Counted from the stretch's first letter, positions 19,602-28,751 are shown. The stretch is DNA of 64,000 nt from an uncultured Lachnospiraceae bacterium (GCA_946407725.1 CAMJPM010000001.1:45868-109867), one strand, 5' to 3'. Numbers and translations are program-made. The notes: generated from the letters alone by a model not told the origin.

Positions 19602-20897
19602 TCATCTCAAAAGATCTTCATCCAGAAGGAATTGCTCTATACCAACATATGTGAACCCGTTTTCATCCTGCCAGGGTTTTAAGTAATCCCTGACTACAAC
19701 TATCTTGCTGAAAGAGTCAGGAATCCTTTTCAATGATTCTATCTCCTGCTCCTTTTTGTCCGGATCAGCTATAGATAGCGCAGATTGAATATAAAACCGC
19801 TTGCTACCTTGGTTTACGACGAAATCGACCTCCAGTTGTTTTCGGATTTTCTTACCATCAGCATCCCTGGTATTATATTCCACCACACCCACATCAACAT
19901 TCATGCCTCTCCGGATGAGATCGTTATACAACACATTTTCCATGATATGAGTCTCTTCCAGCTGTCTGAATCCAAGTCTTGCATTGCGAAGTCCCAAATC
20001 AGTGTAATAATATTTGGCCGGAGTTCCAATGTATTTCCTTCCCTTAACCTCGTAGCGAACAACTTTCTCTATGAGGAATGCCTCCGCAAAATAACCGATA
20101 TATTTTTCAATTGTTTCAGAGCCTATACCAATCTGCCGTTCACTTTTAAACGTATTGGCCAGCTTACTTGGATTGGTAAGCGATCCGATTCCGGATGCAA
20201 GGACATCAAGCAATATATCCAGCACTTCCGTATCATTTTTTATTTCGTGTCTTTCAAGTACATCTTTTATATAAGTCCGGTCGAAGAGCTCCTTTAAGTA
20301 CCTGCTTTTTTCCTCATGTGATTCAAGAGAGGTAACATACGGCATACCACCATAAGTATAATAATCCTGCCATGCTCCACGCTTATCCCCGGCGTATTCG
20401 TTATAAAACTCCGCAAATGACAGCGGATATACCCGGATCTCGTCCCCTCTGTCTCTGAACTGAGTCAAAATATCTGAAGAAAGCATCTTAGAATTACTGC
20501 CGGTAACGTACACATCGGCGTTTTCCATATGCATAAATCCAAGGATAACATCGATAAATGTTATCTTAGCATCCTCATTATCCACATATGGGTTCTGAAT
20601 TTCGGATACGAACTGAATTTCATCAATGAAAATATAATACCTCTTCTCAGGATCGATCATATGATCTCGGATATACTTATCAAGCTCCAATGGATTACGA
20701 TATTTGGCATTTTCCAATATATCCAATGCCAGAGCAATGATCTGGTCTTCCTTCACGCCCTCCCCCAAAAGCCATTCCCGATACAGTTGAAACAACAATA
20801 CCGACTTACCGCTTCTGCGAAGCCCCGTAATTATCTTAATACGTCCGTTATCTTTCTTTGAAATTATCTCCTTCAAATATTGCTCTCTCGGATACAT
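19602..20897 (-). CDS. ATPase, AAA_14 + DUF4143 family
   Basis: IKIITGLRRSGKSVLLFQLY Walker A, YYIFIDEIQFV Walker B, YVTGSNSKMLSSDILTQFRDRGDEIRVYPLSFAEFY. Confidence 0.92.
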   Translation of the reverse strand: MYPREQYLKEIISKKDNGRIKIITGLRRSGKSVLLFQLYREWLLGEGVKEDQIIALALDILENAKYRNPLELDKYIRDHMIDPEKRYYIFIDEIQFVSEIQNPYVDNEDAKITFIDVILGFMHMENADVYVTGSNSKMLSSDILTQFRDRGDEIRVYPLSFAEFYNEYAGDKRGAWQDYYTYGGMPYVTSLESHEEKSRYLKELFDRTYIKDVLERHEIKNDTEVLDILLDVLASGIGSLTNPSKLANTFKSERQIGIGSETIEKYIGYFAEAFLIEKVVRYEVKGRKYIGTPAKYYYTDLGLRNARLGFRQLEETHIMENVLYNDLIRRGMNVDVGVVEYNTRDADGKKIRKQLEVDFVVNQGSKRFYIQSALSIADPDKKEQEIESLKRIPDSFSKIVVVRDYLKPWQDENGFTYVGIEQFLLDEDLLR

Positions 20898-21023
20898 TTA
20901 TGCGCCTCACAATTTATTTGCGGTTATCCGCAATTATTTCACGCATAACATAACATATCCCTGCCTTCCACATCAATAGCATTCGTGAAATTTTTGCGGA
21001 TATCTGCATTTTTTAACCAAGAA

Positions 21024-21043
21024 GAGGGGACCCACTATCCCCG
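21024..21043 (+). repeat. Degenerate REP-like fragment, copy C
   Basis: GAGGGGACCCACTATCCCCG resembles the ends of copies A/B and abuts the truncated protease copy at 21044. Confidence 0.4.
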
Positions 21044-22060
21044 TTTCTTTGTGCCGTAAGTGCAGATACGGGCGTGCGCCAAAACAGGCCGGACAGATAC
21101 CGCAGGTTCTCCGGACACAGAGGAAGGGCGGAAAGCATAGAACATCATATCATGATACTTGGATCTGAAGAGGGCTCTGCCTCCGACCATCAGTATAAAT
21201 CCCCGTATTATACGGAAATAAACGATCAGGGAAATACGGGTCTATGCTGGGCTTTCGGAAATGTGTCCGCTTTAGAGGGCTGTCTCAATAAGAAATACGG
21301 AACCGGGCATGAATTGTCCTGGAAGAATCTGGCGTACTATGCCTGGCATAAGAGCGACATTTCGGGAAGCGAGGATATAAAGGATTACAACGAGCAGGTG
21401 TTTAAGCAGGAGACCTTTAACGAAGGTCCAATTGAAGAAGAGGAATACGGCTGGTCTTATGGATCTTATAATATCGTAAACTGCGTAGGAAACGACAGCG
21501 CATATCTTTTTGCCGGGGGATCCACGTATGAAGATGGTGTTCTCGCATGTGCTTTCGGGTAACAGTACGGGAAAGAAGACCGCTGATATAGAGCTTTCCG
21601 TGAAGAAAAACGGAGTGAACATTCCATCCGGGGATTTCAAGATAAAGATCAGGAATGCGAAATACACGAATGGTTTTAAGAACGGGAAAACGCCGGCTAT
21701 CGTCGTGAAGCTGAATAAGAACTATAGTAAAGAGGCCAGAAATATCATAAAGAAGAAGGAGCTTGGATTTGATATAGTTAAGCCTGACCTTGCGACGGAT
21801 CTGGATTTCGAGAAGTTTGATTTTAAGCTTAACAAAAAAGAAGACAAGATCAAGAAGATAAGCGGTATCAGAATTCCAGGCTTAAGCGGGGAATGCAGGT
21901 ATAAACCCAGCAAGAACGGAACCAGTGGCGATATAGTGGCGACAGTAAAAACCACCCGGCCCGGCAATACCCTAATTCAAAAACGGTAAAATCTCCGGCA
22001 TCAATACATTTTTGAGTATCATCAAAAAGCCTGTTTGTACGGGAAAAAGCCCGGATGCAA
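21044..22060 (+). pseudogene. Collapsed duplicate of the C1A protease gene and its downstream intergenic region
   Basis: 21044-21529 matches 28913-29398; 21530-21544 matches 30491-30505; 21545-21942 matches 30703-31100; 21943-22060 matches 31283-31400, with very few substitutions. Signal-peptide codons and His/Asn catalytic region absent. Confidence 0.93.
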
Positions 22061-22074
22061 TATCATCTTTTAAT

Positions 22075-22334
22075 ACCATCGCCGGAGGAGTGACCGCAAA
22101 AATTATTTTGGTGCGCTTTTCATCTATCCATACAAAAGTTTTTCCAATACCGGCATCAAAAGCCTAATCTGACTTAATGAAATTATCAAGGAATGTATTT
22201 CCTGATTCAAACTTTGAAGCAAGCTTTTTCTACTCATAATGAGCTTTTGCTTCCTTAGACATCTTTGTCTTAAGAGGTCTATTTGCAACTAAAGGCATTG
22301 TTATGGGTGTCGCATAAGCACTTGTTCCTGCCAT
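22075..22334 (-). pseudogene. GNAT-family acetyltransferase-like remnant with two in-frame TAG codons
   Basis: Minus strand: MAGTSAYATPITMPLVANRPLKTKMSKEAKAHYE*KKLASKFESGNTFLDNFIKSD*AFDAGIGKTFVWIDEKRTKIIFAVTPPAMVLKDDI. Confidence 0.5.
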
Positions 22335-22608
22335 ATTATCACCGCCTTTTTCTTAATAATCTATTTTATAGCTTCATATTTCCACATGAAATATCTGCAA
22401 ACAATTAAATATTTACGGATTAAATGTAAACAATTTCCTGGAAATCATTGTCCTGTATTCGATCATGATCCAGGGTCCGGAACACCTGCTTGAAATTATC
22501 CCTTGCCTGAAAGGATACGATCTGTCGTATTCTTTTGTATCATAAAATACCATATGCAGCTATCTCCGCTACTTTGCTTTATCTAATATATACCATTACC
22601 CATGTCTC

Positions 22609-22690
22609 CTTTAACATGCGGATATATAATATTTCCGTAGCTTTGATCATCCACATTGTCGCCGCTTTCCGGGGTTGCAGCTCCGGGGGG
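22609..22690 (-). repeat. Repeat R2a: coding remnant AATPESGDNVDDQSYGNIIYPHVK
   Basis: Similar at DNA and minus-strand protein level to 28412-28480; both copies precede a propeller-gene fragment. Confidence 0.6.
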
Positions 22691-22730
22691 CGGTCTTTCT
22701 ACCATAGCCTGCTTACAGATATATAAAACT

Positions 22731-22910
22731 GCATATACAACAGCCATTCTTTCGGCCAGAGGGCTGTTAAATACAAAGATGGCTTCCTCTTTGCAAGCGA
22801 GGGCGACGCCTATGAAAGTGCTTTCAACATAAGCCAGTGGGATCTTAAGAATAACACGGTAAGCGAGGATACAGACGGGAATGCGGCGTTTGCAGCCACC
22901 TCCGTGCCGT
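22731..22910 (+). pseudogene. Fragment of the secreted propeller-like gene (copy of 32130-32268 joined to ~32364-32395)
   Basis: catatacaacagccattctttcgg...aagcgagga then cagacgg..gcggcgtttgcagccacctc; ~93 nt of the parent missing between the blocks. Confidence 0.88.
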
Positions 22911-23102
22911 CCGGATCAGAGACGGGATGCTTTTCCTATCATCCGAAAATGATACGTCTTGCAGGAGAGAGACGATAACGGTTATAATTGTCCCAGGTTC
23001 AAAGGATCCATTGCGTCATGAGATGCGTTGTTTTTCAGCCGTCTGCCTTATGAGGCAGATTGCAGAGTATGAGCATAGTTTGTTTTGGAAAGGAGCATCG
23101 AT

Positions 23103-24365
23103 TTGCCTAAATATGATTTTGATTCCTATACACTTTACGAGCTTAAAAAACGTGATGTGTTTTCGGTAAAAATAAGAGTGAGCTTAAAGGAACAGGTGAA
23201 TGGAGCCGTTCTTTCGGAGGCTGCCGCAAAAGCGTTTCGGAGGTTTCCGTATTACAGCAGGACGGTAGCCTTGAATGAAGAGGACGCATATATTTTTGAA
23301 CCCTGCGATAAGCCGATTGCCGTGATAGAAGGGGATAAAAGCGTACGCCTTGGAACGGACGAGTCCAACGGCCTGCTTTTTGCCATCACCTATGAAAATA
23401 ACGACGTCTTTTTCTCCTTCTCGCATAACTTTTGCGGGGGATGCGGCTCCATGAGGTGGATAAAAGCCACCCTGTGGCAGTATTTGACGGATTTGGGACA
23501 TGACGTGGATGCAAATGGTATTATGACGGCTGACACACCGATAACTAACGAAGAGCAGGCTGAGCCGGATCCTGCTTCGCTGCCTGACGAAGAGCCGCTC
23601 GGAACGCTGAATTTCACTACGGATTCTTTCGTGCCGAGAATGGACTACATGGAAAGAATGAAGGATCCCAACGGCATAGACGGTTATTACCCCATTCGTA
23701 TTCCCCGGGCGCCTTTGATGAAATACGCACGTGACAATGACGGGAGCCCCAATTCCATTTTAGCTGCTGTTTTGTATAAAATGTGCGTGAAGGCACTTCC
23801 TGAAGAGAGTAAGTTTACCGTCGGCATCGCCAATAACTACCGGGAGGATGTGGGCTGTCCCGATACCTACAGAGATATGGTCCGGCAAATGTATGTACAG
23901 TATGACAGTGGGATGAAGGATTGGCCTGTCGATAAGATCTCGACTGTTACAAGAAGCCGTATGTACCTTCAGATGCAGCCGGAGGCAAGCTGGGACAGGT
24001 GCCGGAGGGTAGAAGAACTGCGCAGGCAGATTGATTTGCAGCCGGATCTGGAAAGCAAGGTTGATTATGCCTTTGAAAACAGCCTGATCACTCACGGGGT
24101 ACCATCTTCTTTTCATATAAGCTATGTGGGCAAGGTCGACTGGGGCGGTCTGGAGCCTTTTATCGAAGGTGTATATTCACTGACAATTGCGCATTTGATG
24201 TTTGAGGTCAATGCAAATAAAGAGTATTTCTTTGTCAGCTTCCATACGATACGAAAAGATGGCAAATACTTAAAGGAGTTCCTGCAGGTGCTGGATGAAG
24301 AAGGTATTGCTTATTCAGTCGGAGAGCTCCTGGAGAAACGGCTTCCTACGACCATATTACCGTAA
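23103..24365 (+). CDS. Acyltransferase-like protein of the condensation/alcohol-acetyltransferase type
   Basis: Long ORF, AAAGGAG then TTG start at 23103; FSFSHNFCGGCGSMRWIKATLWQYL resembles the degenerate HHxxxDG region of the family. Confidence 0.6.
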   Translation: MPKYDFDSYTLYELKKRDVFSVKIRVSLKEQVNGAVLSEAAAKAFRRFPYYSRTVALNEEDAYIFEPCDKPIAVIEGDKSVRLGTDESNGLLFAITYENNDVFFSFSHNFCGGCGSMRWIKATLWQYLTDLGHDVDANGIMTADTPITNEEQAEPDPASLPDEEPLGTLNFTTDSFVPRMDYMERMKDPNGIDGYYPIRIPRAPLMKYARDNDGSPNSILAAVLYKMCVKALPEESKFTVGIANNYREDVGCPDTYRDMVRQMYVQYDSGMKDWPVDKISTVTRSRMYLQMQPEASWDRCRRVEELRRQIDLQPDLESKVDYAFENSLITHGVPSSFHISYVGKVDWGGLEPFIEGVYSLTIAHLMFEVNANKEYFFVSFHTIRKDGKYLKEFLQVLDEEGIAYSVGELLEKRLPTTILP

Positions 24366-24736
24366 GGCGGGTTACGACCGGAACTGAAAAAAGACGCCCA
24401 CTGATTCCTGTCATCTTCTGTTTCCTCTTCCATTATGCTCCTGCAAATCTCTACGCACTCATTGCAGATGAAAATGCTCTTTCCCGGCGAAGATTCTCTC
24501 GTAACCATCTTTCGCATCTGGTCTTTGTGCTTACTGCAGATCGCTCCAAATTCCAGGTTTCCCGGTTTAACAACAAGACCCTCGCCATTAAGGTTGTGGA
24601 GCTTCATTTCCCCTTTGAATGTAACATCCCGGTTTTTTGCGTTCTCTATTGTAAGGTTCGGGCCATAATAGTAGCTTGCCGATGCAGCGCTGTATGACAA
24701 GTTTTCCACTCGAATTGAGCTAAGGGTACCTTTCAT
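24311..24736 (-). CDS. Small protein with ClpX-type C4 zinc finger
   Basis: CSKHKDQMRKMVTRESSPGKSIFICNECVEICRSIMEEE: CxxH/C-x-CxxC arrangement like the ClpX zinc-binding domain, without the AAA+ domain. Start at MKGTLSS assumed. Confidence 0.55.
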   Translation of the reverse strand: MKGTLSSIRVENLSYSAASASYYYGPNLTIENAKNRDVTFKGEMKLHNLNGEGLVVKPGNLEFGAICSKHKDQMRKMVTRESSPGKSIFICNECVEICRSIMEEETEDDRNQWASFFSSGRNPPYGNMVVGSRFSRSSPTE

Positions 24737-24746
24737 GGTGAGGCCG

Positions 24747-24834
24747 GGGGGACGGGGTTTATGGGTCATTTTTTGGACCACTATCTCCGTCCACGCGGTC
24801 CACGTGTTTTTTGGACCACTATCTCCGTCCCCGG
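24747..24834 (+). repeat. REP-like dispersed repeat, copy B (two partial units)
   Basis: 38-nt identity to copy A; TTTTTTGGACCACTATCTCCGTCC occurs twice within it. Confidence 0.75.
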
Positions 24835-24872
24835 GATTTATCGTTTCAGGACACTTATATGGAGACGTGGAT

Positions 24873-25154
24873 TCAAGTTTTGGGAACAAACTCTATACGG
24901 AGAGTGCTGTCCAACGCTTCAGCAAGCCTTTTCAGAAGTGCTATACTTGGATTTCTGGTTCCTTTCTCAAGTCTGCTGATATCAGCCTGACTGATCCCGC
25001 TCTTTTCTGACAACTCAGACTGGGTCAACCCTGCATTGATTCTGGCATCAAGTAATGCTCTCTTTATGTCCATTTCGGGCTGTAATGTTTCATATTCTTT
25101 CTTAAAGTCGGGATCCATCATCAGCTCTTTTGTTAATTCCTGTAAATCACTCAT
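24873..25154 (-). CDS. XRE-family antitoxin (HigA-like)
   Basis: DARINAGLTQSELSEKSGISQADISRLEKGTRNPSIALLKRLAEALDSTLRIEFV HTH; starts inside the upstream toxin gene end. Confidence 0.88.
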   Translation of the reverse strand: MSDLQELTKELMMDPDFKKEYETLQPEMDIKRALLDARINAGLTQSELSEKSGISQADISRLEKGTRNPSIALLKRLAEALDSTLRIEFVPKT

Positions 25155-25440
25155 ATGTGCCCGCCTCCTTCCTGCGGAAATAATCATCTCTACGTCGTTT
25201 TGCCAGATCTATCTCTTTTTTCGGTGTTTTCTGCTGTTTTTTAACGAACCCGTTAGTAGCAATGACCAGTCTGTCTTTGTCAAAGAAATACAATATCCGG
25301 ACGATATCACTGCCCTCAATTGTCCTTACTTCAAATATTCCGTCATCCAGTTCTTTAGAAAGAGGTTCTCGTGCCAGATTACCATATTCCTCCAACAAAT
25401 GGAGATCGGCAACAACCTTTGCTTTCATTTTTAGATTCAA
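25147..25440 (-). CDS. RelE/HigB-type toxin (phage Gp49-like)
   Basis: VVADLHLLEEYGNLAREPLSKELDDGIFEVRTIEGSDIVRILYFFDKDRLVIATNGFVKKQQKTPKKEIDLAKRRRDDY. Confidence 0.88.
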   Translation of the reverse strand: MNLKMKAKVVADLHLLEEYGNLAREPLSKELDDGIFEVRTIEGSDIVRILYFFDKDRLVIATNGFVKKQQKTPKKEIDLAKRRRDDYFRRKEAGTYE

Positions 25441-25545
25441 GCTCCGAATAAATAAACCTACCGGTTTACTCCCGTCAGGGTTCTCTCCATTGAAGGTGAT
25501 GAGCTTTTAAGAAAGGAAAGACCATCCTGAGTATATCAGCCTTAA

Positions 25546-27306
25546 CCTGAGTTCCCGACTGTTTTTTAGTCTACAACCGTTTTTATAGCTACGCATAGTA
25601 CCTCGAAAGGCTTATAAATACTGTATTTTATTGCATTTCTGCTTGCATTATACCATCTATCCTGCTATAATGTAGATGTAAATATTTAACTTAGTCTACA
25701 ATCGCAAACAGGATAGGTCAATGTATATCAACTACAATGTAGTAAACGGCATAGAGTATGGCACAGCAACGCATTCAGTCCGTAAGGGTGCCAATGTTGG
25801 CAAAGGAGATCAAATTTACCTTGGCCGGGTTATTGACAAGGAAAAGGGCATATTCAAAAGCCGTGAACGCGGTCTGTTTGTATATGATGTTGCAACAAAC
25901 ATTTTCAGCCCGGTTCCTGCCGGTTTTGAAGAACCAAAGAGGCAGCGGAAAACGAAGTATCCTGTCCGTCCAACGCTGATTGTTTCTTTTGGCGATGTAT
26001 TCCTGCTGGACAGTTTTCTCAACAAAAGCGGTCTTCTGGAAGCTGTGGATGCTATCAAGTATAGAAACAGTGATACCCTGCATGCCCTGTTATCGTATTA
26101 TATACTAACATCGTACGCAAACTGCCATGCAGAGGACTGGTGGGAGCTTACATACGCAAAATACCTCTATCCAAAGGCACAGCTTGCGTCACAAAGGATA
26201 AGCGATGCTCTTGCCGATATAGGCAGCGAAGATGCCAAACGGAGTTTCTTCAAGGAATATTTCCGGTTCCTTGAAAAAAACAATGCTGCCGATTGTAAAG
26301 ATACACCTGACGGAATTGATGATGGTGTTCTGATCGACAGTTCAGGACTGCCTAATTCCATCAGGTTCCCGCTGACTGCCGTCAACAATCACAATGGGGT
26401 TATCAGCGAGGAACTCCGTCTTATCTATGTTGTGCAGCAGCATACCGGCATGCCTCTGTTCTTCCGTTATGTTTCGGGCAATATGATTGATGTAAGCACT
26501 ATAACACGCACGATAGCTGAGCTTAAAGCCAATGGTGTCAATACAAAGTTTGCCATCCTTGATGTAGGATACTATACCAGTAAAAATGCGGACGCCCTGC
26601 TTGATGCAGGAGTATCTTTTATGGCCCGCATGAAGAGCAACTTCAAGGTTTATCAGAACGCAATAAAGAATCATCTGAAGAGCCTTGTATCAAAATCGAA
26701 TGCAGTATTGTACAACAACAGGCTTGTATATATCAAACGCATCCCCTGTAAGATAGGCGAAAAGGAAAACAGGCCGGCTTACGCATACCTGTGCAAGGAT
26801 ATGACCATGCACAACGAGGGACAAAAACATGCCATCGAACGTGCGGGGGATGAGAACCTCACCGGAGCAGATATATTTGATGATCTGCAAAAGCAGGGGG
26901 TGTTCGTTCTTATAACCACACGCAAAGTTGCAGCAGATAAGCTTCTCCCACTTTATTACATGAGGGACCAGGTGGAGAAGATCTTCGAAATCTGCAAGCA
27001 GGGAGGAAAGATACTTCCCATAAATGTCGAAAACGAGGATACACTCCGTGGGCATCTGATGATGACATTCATCGCTGCGGTAACATTAAAGATGATGTCC
27101 GATAAGCTCGGAAAAACATCGCTTACAACTGAATCCATGTTCATGAATCTGCATGAACAGCATGCCATTGTGTATGATAAGGAGTTCATAACCACGGAAC
27201 CCGTCAAAAAAATGAACGAAGCATATAAGGCTTTCAAGGTGCAATGCCCGGCGACTATACCACGTCAGGCGTAAAGTGTAGACCAAAAAACTCTTGGGAA
27301 CTTAGG
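25546..27306 (+). mobile_element. IS1634/IS4-like insertion sequence, apparently intact
   Basis: Imperfect ~30-nt inverted ends: 25546-25575 CCTGAGTTCCCGACTGTTTTTTAGTCTACA and reverse complement of 27277-27306 CCTAAGTTCCCAAGAGTTTTTTGGTCTACA, enclosing a 517-aa transposase; no clear target-site duplication seen. Confidence 0.85.
25721..27274 (+). CDS. IS1634/IS4-like DDE transposase
   Basis: VLIDSSGLPNSIRFPLTAVNNHNG, FAILDVGYYTSKNADALLDAGVSFMARMKSN, YYMRDQVEKIFEICKQGGKILP (Y-x-R-x-x-x-E-like). Confidence 0.9.
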   Translation: MYINYNVVNGIEYGTATHSVRKGANVGKGDQIYLGRVIDKEKGIFKSRERGLFVYDVATNIFSPVPAGFEEPKRQRKTKYPVRPTLIVSFGDVFLLDSFLNKSGLLEAVDAIKYRNSDTLHALLSYYILTSYANCHAEDWWELTYAKYLYPKAQLASQRISDALADIGSEDAKRSFFKEYFRFLEKNNAADCKDTPDGIDDGVLIDSSGLPNSIRFPLTAVNNHNGVISEELRLIYVVQQHTGMPLFFRYVSGNMIDVSTITRTIAELKANGVNTKFAILDVGYYTSKNADALLDAGVSFMARMKSNFKVYQNAIKNHLKSLVSKSNAVLYNNRLVYIKRIPCKIGEKENRPAYAYLCKDMTMHNEGQKHAIERAGDENLTGADIFDDLQKQGVFVLITTRKVAADKLLPLYYMRDQVEKIFEICKQGGKILPINVENEDTLRGHLMMTFIAAVTLKMMSDKLGKTSLTTESMFMNLHEQHAIVYDKEFITTEPVKKMNEAYKAFKVQCPATIPRQA

Positions 27307-27320
27307 CTGAGGGAGGCAAA

Positions 27321-28405
27321 TTGAGCCTGGCATGGAAAAGCTGCGCTAAAGCCTATGGGGTTGATTCCTTTGAGGATGTTCCTGATGATTTTGATATGCA
27401 GATCGTTTCAATGAACGCAGTGTTTGATGAAGTAACCGGCAAATGGGGAGAAATATCCGAATATGAACCGGGTTGGTACAGTAAAATCCCGGAGCTGCCT
27501 GAGGGATATGAAAATGAATGGCTTTCTTCAATATATGAAAAGGAAGTACTTCAGTGGGGGGAGAAAAGGTCCAGCTTACTGATGTGAAAATGCTGAATCA
27601 TTTCAGTGCGGTCATGGACGAGCGTGGGTTTGACCTGTTCCTAACCGTTGGAAATGAAGACTATAATTCAACGCAGCACATTAGGGTTGATAACTTTACC
27701 GATATTTCTGTAATGTACGTAGATTATGAGAAAAATTCCCTTATGCCCGGCAAGCCTCTTTCCATATACGCAAAAGTAAAGAATAATGGACTTATTACTA
27801 CGGACGGGCTTTATGTAAAAGTAAAGGATTCAAATGACAATGTACTATTCGAAAAGAAGGTTGCTTCATCAATCGCCAGCGGCGCAGCTGATTATATAAT
27901 TATAGACTGTGTTCTACCTGAGACGGTAGACTTCAGTACTTTATCGGTATCCGTGGAGCCAGATGGACAGAAGGACAGTAATGACCTTGACAATTCTGCC
28001 GAGTGCAGCCTTTGCTTAAAGGATTTATCCATTGAGAATATCCTTGCAATAAAAAAACATGCAGTGGAATAATACCGCACAGACAGTAGTGGTAAAGCCT
28101 GATGAGGAGATATATTCATCTGAACATGAATCTGGCTTAAAGCCGGAGAACGATAAGGCAAAGCCTGAAATCACGGTTTATGATAATAAGCCCATGGATT
28201 ATTCCGTGGAGGAAAATGCCTTATCCAGATAACCGGACTGGACAGCGCCGACAAGGAAATCGTAAAAGCGGTAAAGACAGCAACCAAGGGTTCGAATGGA
28301 CTTTCGTTCAAGATCAACCCTTATTATGTGAAGGATATAGACACTGTAACTCCGAAATTCAAGAAGGACGGCAGCCTTAAGTCTGTGAAGGTAAAGATCT
28401 GGGCC
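27321..28405 (+). pseudogene. Frameshifted remnant of a large secreted protein with a CARDB-like domain and a C-terminal IQITGL module
   Basis: Successive frames: 27321-27587, 27554-28072 (VDNFTDISVMYVDYEKNSLMPGKPLSIYAKVKNNG), then NTAQTVVVKPDEEIYSSEHES..., then KCLIQITGLDSADKEIVKAVKTATKGSNGLSFKINPYYVKDIDTVTPKFKKDGSLKSVKVKI; 5' end cut by the IS. Confidence 0.75.
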
Positions 28406-28411
28406 TTGTTT

Positions 28412-28480
28412 TCTTTAACATGCGGATATATATTATTTCCGTGGCTTTGATCATCCACATTGCCGCCTCCCGGGGTTGCA
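28412..28480 (-). repeat. Repeat R2b: coding remnant AATPGGGNVDDQSHGNNIYPHVK
   Basis: Similar to 22609-22690. Confidence 0.6.
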
Positions 28481-28570
28481 GCCCTGGCTACGTGTCCTAA
28501 ATTCATGTCAGTTTCACCCGCAAAGTGGGGGCGTGCAGATTGGGTGAATGGTTTTCGGACAGGCTGCCGG

Positions 28571-28751
28571 GGGCGTATCCAACGTATCCCAGTTTATTGG
28601 AAGTGACGGCGAGCTTTGGTTCGCCTGTGAAAAAAGCCTTTTGATGCAGGGAACTGCGATGTTGACGTGAACGGAAGATACATGGCGGTGAACTACGTCA
28701 GGAAAATGTACAGCGGCCACCTCTGCCCCACCCATGACCGCCTCCGCCGGA
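28571..28751 (+). pseudogene. Fragment of the secreted propeller-like gene (three joined blocks)
   Basis: 28571-28630 matches 31597-31656; 28631-28721 matches ~31928-32018; remainder matches from 32387; the last junction is a shared GCCACC. Confidence 0.88.

Noticed and set aside
21074-21562. Independent small secreted protein
   Set aside because: It is the 5'-truncated, internally deleted copy of the 28862-31201 protease, missing signal peptide and most catalytic residues.
25531-27320. Target-site duplication flanking the IS
   Set aside because: Flanks GCCTTAA and CTGAGGG do not match; shared CAGCC near both ends may belong to the inverted repeat, so no TSD is claimed.
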